Both the position numbers and the translations under genes were made by a program. Positions 1-7,188 of a DNA stretch of 12,028 nt are shown here, piece by piece. This stretch comes from JAXFPC01 sp034180005 (lineage in GTDB: Bacteria; Bacillota; Negativicutes; Acidaminococcales; Acidaminococcaceae), in the NCBI GenBank assembly GCA_034180005.1, contig JAXFPC010000013.1:1-12028 (forward strand), in the 5' to 3' direction. A model generated the notes under the pieces. It searched no databases. It had not been told where the DNA came from and saw only the letters and a list, made by a program, of their open reading frames with translations. The stretch's first letter is position 1. Each line of letters begins with the position of its first letter.

Positions 1-17
1 GCGGTACCACCCAAATT
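1..17 (-). promoter_or_regulatory. Second T-box element, cut by window edge
   Basis: The minus strand reads AATTTGGGTGGTACCGC, a second canonical T-box sequence. It lies about 20 nucleotides after the T-run of the first terminator, and the space between holds only a small GGTC/GACC hairpin (36-19). There is no room for a second Stem I, so this is either a second antiterminator/terminator module served by the same Stem I or a partial duplication. Its companion terminator would lie beyond the left edge. Confidence 0.8.
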
Positions 18-36
18 CGGTCAGGAAACGGCGACC

Positions 37-75
37 TAAAAAAATAAACTCTTCATCCCTAATGGGACGAGAGTT
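37..75 (-). terminator. T-box intrinsic terminator
   Basis: On the minus strand AACTCTCGTCCC (75-64) can pair with GGGATGAAGAGTT (59-47) across the loop ATTA, with one G-U pair and a bulge, followed by a run of seven T (44-38). The CGTCCC arm is the same segment that closes the antiterminator with GGGTGG at 92-87. This is the standard mutually exclusive switch: uncharged tRNA stabilises the antiterminator, and charged tRNA leaves this terminator to form. Confidence 0.88.
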
Positions 76-268
76 CTCCCGCGGTGCCACCCAATTTGTC
101 CATGACCATCTTTGTTCGCTGTAACGTGCGCAATACGACGAATTCATCATTCGCAGCTCCGGAGCGGAACGAACAGCTTTGCTGCTGCCTCTCATCAACC
201 GGCAGCTTTCTGAAATGCCCGGCATATCGCTTCTCTTTCATAGCCTGAAAATATAAAACTTAAAAAGA

Positions 269-296
269 ATTATAGCAGGATTGGAAAGATAGTCAA
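269..296 (-). promoter_or_regulatory. Sigma-70-type promoter of the T-box leader
   Basis: On the minus strand TTGACT (296-291) and a perfect TATAAT (274-269) are separated by 16 nucleotides. Transcription would begin near 262, just upstream of the T-box Stem I, which fits the expected arrangement for a T-box leader. Confidence 0.8.
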
Positions 297-381
297 GTGT
301 TTTTGTGTGATACTGGCGAAGACAAGTACAAGTGTATAAAAATTAACAAAAACAGCCGAAAAATAATCGTCTTGCGTTTTA

Positions 382-409
382 TTACAGAAAAGAAGTTTTG
401 TGATATAAT
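382..409 (+). promoter_or_regulatory. Extended -10 promoter for the HerA-like gene
   Basis: TATAAT at 404-409 is preceded by TG with one intervening base (TGATATAAT), an extended -10. A weak -35, TTACAG, lies at 382-387 with 16 bases between. Transcription would start near 416, giving a leader of about 43 nucleotides before the ATG at 459. Apart from this promoter and the divergent T-box promoter, I see nothing else in 297-458. Confidence 0.65.
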
Positions 410-458
410 CGGAGTAGCTGTAGTTGTTTTTTAAAAAATATGAACGGAGGCTTTTTGC

Positions 459-1964
459 ATGTATATATCTAAACTTCACAAGATTTGGCTGTGTCAAAAC
501 GCTCAAGGCGGTATTTATATGACTCCTAAAATGGCCAATAGGCACGGTTTGATTGCCGGAGCTACGGGAACGGGGAAAACTGTTACTTTGAAAGTTCTGG
601 CAGAATCTTTCAGTGAAATGGGTGTACCCGTATTTTTGGCAGACATTAAAGGAGACGTTTCCGGAATGTGTTTGGCCGGGGAAGATAGCGAGGGCTTCCG
701 CAAACGTCTTAAAAATAAACTGGGCTTGGAAACCGAGTGGAATTTTGCAGGATATCCCGTACGCTTTTTTGATGTTTACGGCGCAAAAGGTCATCCGGTC
801 CGCACAACTATTTCCGAAATGGGGCCGGAGTTACTCAGCAGACTTCTGGAACTCAACGAAACGCAGACTGGGGTTATGTCTATAATCTTTCGCGTGGCTG
901 ATGAAGAAAATCTTTTGTTGCTCGATCTTAAAGATCTGCGGAGCATGGTGCAGTATGTGGGAGATAATGCAGCAGAATTTAAGACGAAATACGGTAATGT
1001 TTCGGCTCAAAGTATAGGAGCGATTCAAAGGGCGTTGCTACGGTTGGAAGATCAGGGCGGCAACATCTTTTTCGGCGAACCGGCTCTTGATATTAAAGAT
1101 TGGTTTGCAACGGCAGCAGACGGACACGGCATTATCAATATGCTTCACTGTACAGAGCTTTTCCAAAGACCGTTGCTGTATTCGACATTTTTGCTGTGGA
1201 TGCTGTCCGAGCTGTATGAAATGATGCCCGAGGCCGGCGATTTGGACAAGCCGAAAATGGTATTTTTCTTTGATGAAGCGCATTTGATCTTTAAGGATGC
1301 CCCGAAATCTCTGTTGGATAAAGTGGAACAGATAGTTCGTCTGATTCGCTCGAAAGGTATCGGTGTTTATTTTATTACGCAGCTGCCTGCGGATATTCCC
1401 GATAATGTTTTATCGCAGTTGGGAAATAAATTGCAGCACGCTTTGAGAGCATACACGCCGAAGGATCAAAAGGCTTTGAAATCAGCAGCGCAATCTTTCC
1501 GTGCCAATCCTGATATTGATGCGGAAAAAGCTTTGTCTGAATTGGGGACGGGAGAGGTGTTGGTGTCGCTTTTGGACGAAGAAGGCATTCCGACCATGGT
1601 GCAGCGGGCATGGGTGATGCCGCCGCGCAGTTTTTTGGGAGTAGCGGCTGAAGCGGAGCGAGAAAGAATTATCAAGGAGAGTCCTTTATTCAGCAAGTAT
1701 AAGGAAATTGTTGACCGAGAGTCAGCTTATGAACTGTTGGTGAATCGTGCGGAGCGTTTGGCAGGTGAACAGGAGCAACAGAGGAAGGAACTGGAAGAAG
1801 AGAAGCTGAGAGTAAAAGAAGAGCGGAGAGCGTCAACTTCTTCCGGAAGAGAAAAATCAACGATAGAAACGGCAGTGGAAAGCGTAAAAACAGTGGCAGG
1901 ATTGGCGCGCACTTTTAATTCTACGGTACGAAGTTTCAACACCATAATGAAATTTTTTAAATAA
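459..1964 (+). CDS. HerA-like P-loop ATPase, YjgR/DUF853 family
   Basis: Cytoplasmic ATPase of the HerA/FtsK-like fold, 501 residues, matching the usual length of the E. coli YjgR family. The family's cellular role is not firmly known; relatives of HerA translocate DNA. Seen in the sequence: the family opening PKMANRHGLIAGATGTGKT, with Walker A GATGTGKT at residues 34-41; a FLADIKGDVSGM segment just after it; and a Walker B strand MVFFFDEAHLIF with D272-E273. The ITQLPADIP segment that follows is typical of the family. The C-terminal part, about 405-470, is rich in Glu, Lys and Arg and probably forms a coiled coil. The ATG at 459 follows CGGAGG with 8 bases of spacing. The gene stands alone between its own promoter and a terminator, and is divergent from the T-box-controlled gene. 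Confidence 0.88.
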   Translation: MYISKLHKIWLCQNAQGGIYMTPKMANRHGLIAGATGTGKTVTLKVLAESFSEMGVPVFLADIKGDVSGMCLAGEDSEGFRKRLKNKLGLETEWNFAGYPVRFFDVYGAKGHPVRTTISEMGPELLSRLLELNETQTGVMSIIFRVADEENLLLLDLKDLRSMVQYVGDNAAEFKTKYGNVSAQSIGAIQRALLRLEDQGGNIFFGEPALDIKDWFATAADGHGIINMLHCTELFQRPLLYSTFLLWMLSELYEMMPEAGDLDKPKMVFFFDEAHLIFKDAPKSLLDKVEQIVRLIRSKGIGVYFITQLPADIPDNVLSQLGNKLQHALRAYTPKDQKALKSAAQSFRANPDIDAEKALSELGTGEVLVSLLDEEGIPTMVQRAWVMPPRSFLGVAAEAERERIIKESPLFSKYKEIVDRESAYELLVNRAERLAGEQEQQRKELEEEKLRVKEERRASTSSGREKSTIETAVESVKTVAGLARTFNSTVRSFNTIMKFFK

Positions 1965-1975
1965 TAATTAAGTAA

Positions 1976-2018
1976 AAACCGCCCACCGAAAGATTAAATT
2001 CGGGGGCGGTTTGCTTTT
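1976..2018. terminator. Convergent-gene hairpin terminator
   Basis: AAACCGCCC (1976-1984) pairs with GGGCGGTTT (2004-2012), and after one bulged A, CCGAA (1986-1990) pairs with TTCGG (1999-2003). This gives a 14-bp stem with an 8-nucleotide loop. A short T tract follows on the plus strand and TTTTT on the minus strand. It sits between the HerA-like gene and the convergent receptor gene, so it can serve both. Confidence 0.9.
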
Positions 2019-2062
2019 AGAGTGTCATTATTCCCCAAAGAGGTATTTTATCCGTAAGCACA

Positions 2063-3985
2063 TCAGAATTTATAAGTGTAGGAAACGGACCAGTTGAAAG
2101 GATGCTCCAAGTGTTCGTTAACATTGATGACATTTTCTCTGTCAAGTAAATTATAAAAATTCAGCCGGAAGTATTGATTATTATCCGGTGTATAAGTCAG
2201 AACACCATTCGCCCGCAAAGAGGGTTTCAGTTTGTGGAGTTTTCCGTACGAGGAATTTTCCCTGTCTCCGGAATAGAACAAATTCAGATTTGCTCCGAAT
2301 TTACCTATGTTGTAACTTGCACCGGAAGTAAATTGAATTCTGGCGGATTGTTGTTCCCATATTTCTGCATCTTTTGCTTTGGGATTCTGGTAAGTAAAGC
2401 CTAAATTATATCGCCACATGTCGCTCAGATTTTTACTGTATTCGAGTTCAATACCGGTGTTTTTAAATTCTCCCAGATTCACTTGAATATACGTTGACGG
2501 ATCTATACCGAGAGGCGGAGTTAAGTTCAATTGCTGATAAGTACGCCAAGCAAACTTGTTATTCATTTTCATACTGAAAAGAGCTAATTTTGCAGAAGCG
2601 GAATCGGTTATTCGTTTGAAGCCGGTTTCATAAGTCCAACCTTCCTGCGGTTCCAGAGCCCCGACAGAACCGGTTTTCGATCTGGAAAACTTTGAGTTTA
2701 TGGCAGGCATTTCAAATGCTTTACCGAAATTAGTGTACCAAGTTGTATTTTCATTTATTTTGTACAATGTTTGCAGTTGCGGCAGATAGGAATTATGTGA
2801 GTTGTCCCACCCGTTTCCTTTTACAAAATGGCCGCGCAAACCTAAGACGGAAGAAAACTTATCGTTATATTTTTTGTCGTATGAAAGATAAACGCCTAAG
2901 CTGTCGCGATCTATAGCATGAGATCTGTCTATTATTTCTTCATATTTTTCTTTGTTGACGGTGAAGCCTGCCAACAAGCTGCTGCTATCTGAAAGATTCC
3001 ATTTTTTGTTGTTATCAAAATTTACGGAATAGAGAACGATGTTGCTGCTGGCGCCGCTGCGAGAAATAACTCCTTTAGTGCTGTACTGCTTGCCGTCTAT
3101 TCTCCGTCGGTTGAAAGAAAGGTTTGATTTGAGATTTGTGTCTCTATTATCGTAGATTAAGGATATATTGTCTCTTTTGTCATGATAACTGTAAGCTGTT
3201 TTTGCTGCTTTACCATTCGGTTTTAAGTAAAACATGCCGGTATTTTTTGTTTCCGTGTGCATGTAGTTCAATGTAAAATTTTTGGCCGGCGTGAAGCTTG
3301 CAAAAAGATTGTCTTTTAAATATTTTCTTCTGTTGGTACTGTACGGTTGATATTTGACAGCTGAATTTCTGAATTCATCGAAATATTCTCTGCCGAAACT
3401 TATGTTGTAACCCGAGCCGCCGGAAACTGCTTCCCAGCTTCTGTAAATATTTCCGGCGTTCGTGGTGATACGACTTTTTTGTTCGGCGGATTTTTTTGTG
3501 ATAATGTTGATGACGCCGGCCATGGCCTCACTGCCGTAAAGCACGGAGTTGGAGCCTTTGATGACCTCTATTTTTTCTACAGCTGATAAGGGGATACCTG
3601 AAGTGGAATTGTAATTGTTAAGATTAATGGGCGCTCCGTTCACTAAAATTAGAGTTCCTTTATCCATACCTCTCATATTGATACGCCCGGTAGAACTTCC
3701 GTTATCGCCCTGACCTGATGTGTAGGAATAACTCTGAATACCTACAGTTTGTTCGAGCGCGTCAAATACGCTGACGAAGCCTTTCCTTTCAATTTCTTCG
3801 GCAGAAATTATCTTGGTTGTGGCAGGAGTCTCCAGCTCTCTTTTTTCTGTTCGCTGAGCTGTTATAACCATGGGGTCGAGTGAAAAGCTTGCAAGCGGCT
3901 TTTCCGCAAATACCGGCGAACTGAAACATATGCAACTGCCGGCAGCCAAAGTAGTCAGAAGTAGTTTTTGTGAAAATTTTTTCAT
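2063..3985 (-). CDS. TonB-dependent outer-membrane receptor
   Basis: Outer-membrane active transporter of the TonB-dependent receptor family, about 640 residues, in the range of small cobalamin/siderophore/heme-type receptors. Seen: a Lys-rich, hydrophobic signal peptide (1-27, cleavage likely after VFA); a TonB-box-like DPMVITAQR (37-45); a plug domain with the motif VEKIEVIKGSNSVLYGSEAM followed by GVINIITKKS; then a barrel rich in alternating aromatic strands, ending YTYKF with a terminal Phe as expected for BAM-assembled proteins. A longer frame opens with GTG at 3994, but GGAGG (4000-3996) is only one base from it and 10 bases from the ATG at 3985, so I use the ATG. The substrate cannot be told; no transporter or TonB genes are adjacent. 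Confidence 0.93.
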   Translation of the reverse strand: MKKFSQKLLLTTLAAGSCICFSSPVFAEKPLASFSLDPMVITAQRTEKRELETPATTKIISAEEIERKGFVSVFDALEQTVGIQSYSYTSGQGDNGSSTGRINMRGMDKGTLILVNGAPINLNNYNSTSGIPLSAVEKIEVIKGSNSVLYGSEAMAGVINIITKKSAEQKSRITTNAGNIYRSWEAVSGGSGYNISFGREYFDEFRNSAVKYQPYSTNRRKYLKDNLFASFTPAKNFTLNYMHTETKNTGMFYLKPNGKAAKTAYSYHDKRDNISLIYDNRDTNLKSNLSFNRRRIDGKQYSTKGVISRSGASSNIVLYSVNFDNNKKWNLSDSSSLLAGFTVNKEKYEEIIDRSHAIDRDSLGVYLSYDKKYNDKFSSVLGLRGHFVKGNGWDNSHNSYLPQLQTLYKINENTTWYTNFGKAFEMPAINSKFSRSKTGSVGALEPQEGWTYETGFKRITDSASAKLALFSMKMNNKFAWRTYQQLNLTPPLGIDPSTYIQVNLGEFKNTGIELEYSKNLSDMWRYNLGFTYQNPKAKDAEIWEQQSARIQFTSGASYNIGKFGANLNLFYSGDRENSSYGKLHKLKPSLRANGVLTYTPDNNQYFRLNFYNLLDRENVINVNEHLEHPFNWSVSYTYKF

Positions 3986-4040
3986 GATCCGCACACCTCC
4001 GTGATCTTAAAATGTGTTTTTGAAAAACAATTTATTTCAC

Positions 4041-4071
4041 ATGATAGGCTATGTTCCAAGTATATTGTCAA
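4041..4071 (-). promoter_or_regulatory. Probable promoter of the receptor gene
   Basis: The minus strand has a perfect TTGACA at 4071-4066. The best -10 candidates are CTATCA or TATCAT at 4047-4041, with 18-19 base spacing, which is longer than ideal. No convincing Fur-type operator overlaps it, so I cannot say that the gene is iron-regulated. Confidence 0.4.
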
Positions 4072-4147
4072 TAGCGGAAGTGAAAGTAATACTTGCAGCT
4101 GAGAGATGATTCCATAATTCGACATTGCCGTATTCGGTAAAAGTTGA

Positions 4148-4175
4148 TTGACGATAATGTAATAAATGTTATACT
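4148..4175 (+). promoter_or_regulatory. Promoter of the wecA-wecB unit
   Basis: TTGACG (4148-4153) and TATACT (4170-4175) are separated by 16 bases. Transcription would start near 4182, about 45 bases before the ATG at 4228. This promoter is divergent from that of the TonB receptor in the 3986-4227 intergenic region. Confidence 0.7.
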
Positions 4176-4227
4176 ATATACTGAAGTATCAAAGTTCACG
4201 CACACCATAGATTTGGAGATAATATAG

Positions 4228-5244
4228 ATGCTAAGCACTTACGGATTTCCGTTTTTACTCGCGCTATTTGTGAGTTATATATTGACACCTTATATAAAAA
4301 ACATTGCGTTCATGATAGGCGCTGTTGACAGACCTGATGCTCGCAAGGTTCATAGCAAAGTAATGCCGAGGTTGGGCGGACTTGCGATTTACATAGCTTT
4401 TTTTTTGAGCGTTGTGGCAAGTTTGGAACTGACCCGGGATATCGTGGGGATACTTTTGGGAGGAACGGTTATCGTTGTCGTAGGAGTTCTTGATGATAAA
4501 TACCAGTTGCCGGCAAAGGTTAAACTTTTAGGGCAAATTGCGGCGGCAGCAATCTTGATTATCTTCGACATCAAGATTGAATGGATTAACAATCCGTTCG
4601 GAGGCTATTTTTATTTAGACTATCTTTCCGTTCCGCTGACTATTTTTTGGGTTATCAGTTTCACCAATGTGGTTAATCTTATCGACGGATTGGACGGATT
4701 GGCGGCTGGAGTGTCGGCAATAGCGTCCATAACGGTGATTTTGGTAGCGGTTCAGATGGATTACTATCATATCGCTGTACTGACTGCAGCTTTAGCCGGA
4801 GGTATCATAGGCTTTATCAGGTATAATTTTAATCCTGCTACCATATTTATGGGTGACACCGGCAGCATGTTCATCGGTTATATGCTGGCTGCCGTTTCTG
4901 TTTACGGAGCTGTTAAGACGGCTGCAACGATAGCTTTGACCGTTCCTGCCATTGCGTTGGGGCTGCCCATTATCGATACTGCTTTTGCTATTTTGCGCCG
5001 ATATAATAACGGACGTCCGATATTCCAGCCGGATAAAGGTCATCTGCATCATCGACTTCTCGCCATGGGATTAAATCAGAAACAGGCCGTGCTTCTGATG
5101 TACGGCATTTCAGCCGCGCTCGGTATTGCTGCAGTGCTGTGGGCTGAAATGGACGGATTCTTTTCAGCTCTGGTCATTGCGATTATCATTACAGCCGTTG
5201 CGGTGGGTGCTAGAAAAATAGGCATTTTGGATGACAGGCAGTGA
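4228..5244 (+). CDS. wecA: Polyprenyl-phosphate GlcNAc-1-P transferase (WecA/TagO/MraY-like)
   Basis: Integral membrane enzyme that transfers a sugar-1-phosphate, usually GlcNAc-1-P, from the UDP-sugar to undecaprenyl phosphate. This is the first step in building many lipid-linked glycans (O antigen, enterobacterial common antigen, teichoic acid). Seen: DRPDARKVHSKVMPRLGG (34-51); the Asp pair of GVLDDKYQLP (86-95); NLIDGLDGLAAG (150-161) with the catalytic Asp region; FMGDTGS (207-213); and the cytoplasmic GHLHHRL (271-277). The 338 residues and roughly ten or eleven hydrophobic segments fit the family. HLHHRL and the absence of MraY-specific context favour WecA/TagO over MraY. GGAG at 4215-4218 precedes the ATG. 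The stop overlaps a GTG frame leading into the epimerase gene, so the two are co-transcribed. Confidence 0.9.
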   Translation: MLSTYGFPFLLALFVSYILTPYIKNIAFMIGAVDRPDARKVHSKVMPRLGGLAIYIAFFLSVVASLELTRDIVGILLGGTVIVVVGVLDDKYQLPAKVKLLGQIAAAAILIIFDIKIEWINNPFGGYFYLDYLSVPLTIFWVISFTNVVNLIDGLDGLAAGVSAIASITVILVAVQMDYYHIAVLTAALAGGIIGFIRYNFNPATIFMGDTGSMFIGYMLAAVSVYGAVKTAATIALTVPAIALGLPIIDTAFAILRRYNNGRPIFQPDKGHLHHRLLAMGLNQKQAVLLMYGISAALGIAAVLWAEMDGFFSALVIAIIITAVAVGARKIGILDDRQ

Positions 5245-5258
5245 GAGGAGAAAGGGTT

Positions 5259-6416
5259 ATGAGAAAAATTAAAATCATGACAGTGTTCGGAACACGGCCG
5301 GAGGCTATAAAAATGTGCCCGTTGGTTTTGGAGATGCGTAAATATCCCGAACATATCGAACCCGTAGTAGCTGTTACGGCGCAACATCGCGAGATGCTCG
5401 ATCAAGTCTTGGAACTTTTTGACGTGAAACCTGATTATGATTTGAATATTATGACAAACGGTCAAACTCTGTATGATGTTACGTCCAAGGCACTGTTGGG
5501 ATTGCAGGGAGTAATGAAGCAAACTGAACCTGATCTCGTGCTGGTTCACGGAGATACTACTACTACTTTTGCAGGAGCATTGGCCGCTTTTTACGCTCAA
5601 ATACCGGTGGGTCATATAGAAGCCGGTTTGCGAACCTGGAACAAGTATTCTCCATACCCTGAGGAAATGAACCGAAAGCTCACCGGTGCATTGGCGGATA
5701 TGCATTATGCGCCTACCTCGACCAGTAAGGAAAATTTGCTGAGGGAGAATGTTCTTCCGGAAAAAATACTCGTGACCGGAAATACTGTTATCGATGCTCT
5801 TCAGGCTACTGTAAAGAAAGATTATATTTTTGCCGACAAGGAGTTTGATAACCTTTTTAAGCGCGGGAAACGTCTTGTCCTGATGACAACTCATCGCAGA
5901 GAAAATCTCGGCGAACCTATGCGTCACGTATATAGGGCGCTGAAGAGTGTTTTGGAAACGCATGATGATGTGGAAGCTATTTTTCCGGTACATAAAAATC
6001 CTAAGGTAAGGGAGATAGTCAGAGAAGAACTTGGACATTTAAAACAAGTTCATCTTATCGAGCCGATGGATTATGAACCGTTTGCCAATCTCATGGCGCG
6101 AGTGGATATAGTTTTGACCGACAGCGGCGGCATTCAGGAGGAAGCGCCGGCGCTTGGCAAACCGGTGCTGGTGCTTCGTGATACAACAGAACGTCCGGAA
6201 GCTGTTACTGCCGGTACGGTGAAACTGGTGGGAACTGCTTATGAAGATGTTCTGCGTGAAACAAACAGATTGCTGGATGATAGGGGACACTACGTTTCCA
6301 TGTCGGAAGCGTCAAATCCGTACGGTGACGGCAAGGCTTGTGAGCGCATCATCAAATCTATATTGAATCGAAACGGAGTAGCGACAGAAAAAATTTGCGA
6401 GTTTCAGCATAATTAA
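5259..6416 (+). CDS. wecB: UDP-N-acetylglucosamine 2-epimerase (non-hydrolysing)
   Basis: Cytoplasmic enzyme that interconverts UDP-GlcNAc and UDP-ManNAc, supplying ManNAc for cell-surface glycans; also called MnaA. Length 385 residues, as usual. Seen: FGTRPEAIKM (10-19), HGDT with D99, GHIEAGLR with E121, YPEEMNR with E135, the TTHRREN segment with H212, and TDSGGIQEEAPALGKP plus RDTTERPEA near the C-terminus. The D, E, E and H positions correspond to the catalytic set described for E. coli WecB. A longer frame starts with GTG at 5241, but AGGAG at 5246-5250 places translation at the ATG 5259 (spacing 8), and the protein then begins in the family style. It lies 14 bases after the transferase gene and directly before the ATP synthase operon, as mnaA does in Bacillus. 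Confidence 0.95.
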   Translation: MRKIKIMTVFGTRPEAIKMCPLVLEMRKYPEHIEPVVAVTAQHREMLDQVLELFDVKPDYDLNIMTNGQTLYDVTSKALLGLQGVMKQTEPDLVLVHGDTTTTFAGALAAFYAQIPVGHIEAGLRTWNKYSPYPEEMNRKLTGALADMHYAPTSTSKENLLRENVLPEKILVTGNTVIDALQATVKKDYIFADKEFDNLFKRGKRLVLMTTHRRENLGEPMRHVYRALKSVLETHDDVEAIFPVHKNPKVREIVREELGHLKQVHLIEPMDYEPFANLMARVDIVLTDSGGIQEEAPALGKPVLVLRDTTERPEAVTAGTVKLVGTAYEDVLRETNRLLDDRGHYVSMSEASNPYGDGKACERIIKSILNRNGVATEKICEFQHN

Positions 6417-6417
6417 G

Positions 6418-6446
6418 TGGACAATATTTGTGAAATATTTTAAAAT
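6418..6446 (+). promoter_or_regulatory. Probable ATP synthase operon promoter
   Basis: TGGACA (6418-6423) and TAAAAT (6441-6446) are separated by 17 bases, directly after the wecB stop codon. Transcription would start near 6453. The spacer contains a perfect AT-only inverted repeat AATATTT-GTG-AAATATT (6423-6439). It is too weak to be a terminator, so read-through from wecB is also possible. Confidence 0.55.
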
Positions 6447-6513
6447 TATGTTGTGTATCTTTTCAAGCGGATACGTTCTTCGTGAGATTTTTTGGTAAAG
6501 ACGGCAGGGAGTT

Positions 6514-6762
6514 ATGAATAATCGCAGGCAGGAGAAAGAACGCATCAGAATGATGAATGCTTTGGCAACGGTTTCTTCTTTGGCAATGATGACTGTCTGT
6601 GATTTTTTTCTTGCTTATTACGGAGGCGACTGGTTGGACAGATATTTTCAAACAGGAGATCACAGTTTTCGTATCGGGTGCATATCACTTGCTGTTGCTG
6701 CCGTTTTTCTGACATTTTTCAGATTGGTATATACGGCTATGACAGATGAAGAAGACGAGTAA
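6514..6762 (+). CDS. AtpZ-like small F0 accessory protein
   Basis: Membrane protein of 82 residues with two hydrophobic segments (about 15-37 and 54-75), the loop GGDWLDRYFQTG (37-48) between them, a basic N-terminus and an acidic tail. Length, position as first gene of the operon and the G-WLD loop match the AtpZ/F0F1-ATPase subunit (gene 1) family. In alkaliphilic Bacillus, AtpZ and AtpI have been linked to c-ring assembly and divalent-cation uptake. The ATG at 6514 has GGGAG only two bases upstream, which is tight; a downstream ATG at 6550 is possible but would remove the basic N-terminus typical of the family. It is followed after 5 bases by the AtpI-like gene. Confidence 0.75.
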   Translation: MNNRRQEKERIRMMNALATVSSLAMMTVCDFFLAYYGGDWLDRYFQTGDHSFRIGCISLAVAAVFLTFFRLVYTAMTDEEDE

Positions 6763-6767
6763 TCGGT

Positions 6768-7172
6768 ATGTTTTATTTTAATTTGGCGCCTCTTATCAGG
6801 GAAGGATACAAAAGTTTCATTCTGTTGCCTGCCGTTTTGGGAATATTTTTTGCCGGAACTGTATGGTTTTCAGGCTATCCCCTTTTTGCTAGGGAACTGT
6901 TTCGCGGCTTTGTTGTTGGACTGTTGGATATCATCATAATGGTTCATGGTATCCGCAGGGCTATGGCATATAAAGATGAGCCTGAAAAAGGACTGGCTCT
7001 TATGAGACGGTACAGATGGTATCGGATTGCGTCAGCAGGCAGTATTATTGTTTTGTTGTTGAAGCAGAGGGTCGATGTTACAGGCGTGTGCATCGGTCTT
7101 CTTCTGACACATATATTTCTAATCATCAACCTAATAATTATCGCGTGCCGACTTAACAGGAAGGAAACGTGA
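6768..7172 (+). CDS. atpI: ATP synthase subunit I-like protein
   Basis: Membrane protein of 134 residues with four hydrophobic segments (about 16-35, 47-61, 86-99 and 103-126) and a basic tail. The final segment after RVDVTGVCIGLLLTH resembles the last helix pair of the AtpI family. The family is regarded as a non-essential assembly factor for the c-ring. Identification rests on topology, length and position immediately before atpB more than on strong motifs. There is no good ribosome binding site before the ATG at 6768, only 5 bases separate it from the preceding stop, and translation is probably coupled. Confidence 0.7.
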   Translation: MFYFNLAPLIREGYKSFILLPAVLGIFFAGTVWFSGYPLFARELFRGFVVGLLDIIIMVHGIRRAMAYKDEPEKGLALMRRYRWYRIASAGSIIVLLLKQRVDVTGVCIGLLLTHIFLIINLIIIACRLNRKET

Positions 7173-7188
7173 AGAAAGGAGTGAAAAA

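Larger units (their letters stand above)
1..262 (-). promoter_or_regulatory. T-box riboswitch leader (gene beyond left edge)
   Basis: Read on the minus strand this is a tRNA-sensing T-box leader that would control an aminoacyl-tRNA synthetase or an amino-acid gene lying left of the window. The Stem I apical part is recognisable: an AGAAAG element and a GCTGCC/GGCAGC helix around GGTTGATGAGA, at about 215-185. The GGAGCTG sequence usual after Stem I is at 160-154. The T-box sequence AATTGGGTGGCACCGCGG spans 96-79, and its UGGC bulge would read the tRNA acceptor end. An antiterminator/terminator pair follows, and then a second T-box sequence at 17-1 that runs off the window. I could not fix the specifier codon; TTC or TCC near 169-166 are candidates. 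The short frame inside this leader is not a gene. Confidence 0.9.

Noticed and set aside
59..241. 60-codon minus-strand frame opening MKEKRYAGHF
   Set aside because: It coincides with the T-box leader RNA, and the conserved bases are explained by riboswitch structure; there is no ribosome binding site before it.
4148..4175. AT-rich GATAATGTAATAAATGTTA as a Fur box between the receptor and wecA
   Set aside because: Symmetry is limited to the four end bases and it overlaps the wecA promoter spacer rather than the receptor promoter.
5076..6038. 320-codon open frame on the minus strand across wecA/wecB
   Set aside because: Antisense to two well-supported genes, spans their junction, and its translation shows no recognisable domain.
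6423..6439. AATATTT/AAATATT hairpin as terminator of wecB
   Set aside because: Seven A-T pairs with a 3-base loop and no proper T-run; too weak, and it falls in the spacer of the likely atp promoter.
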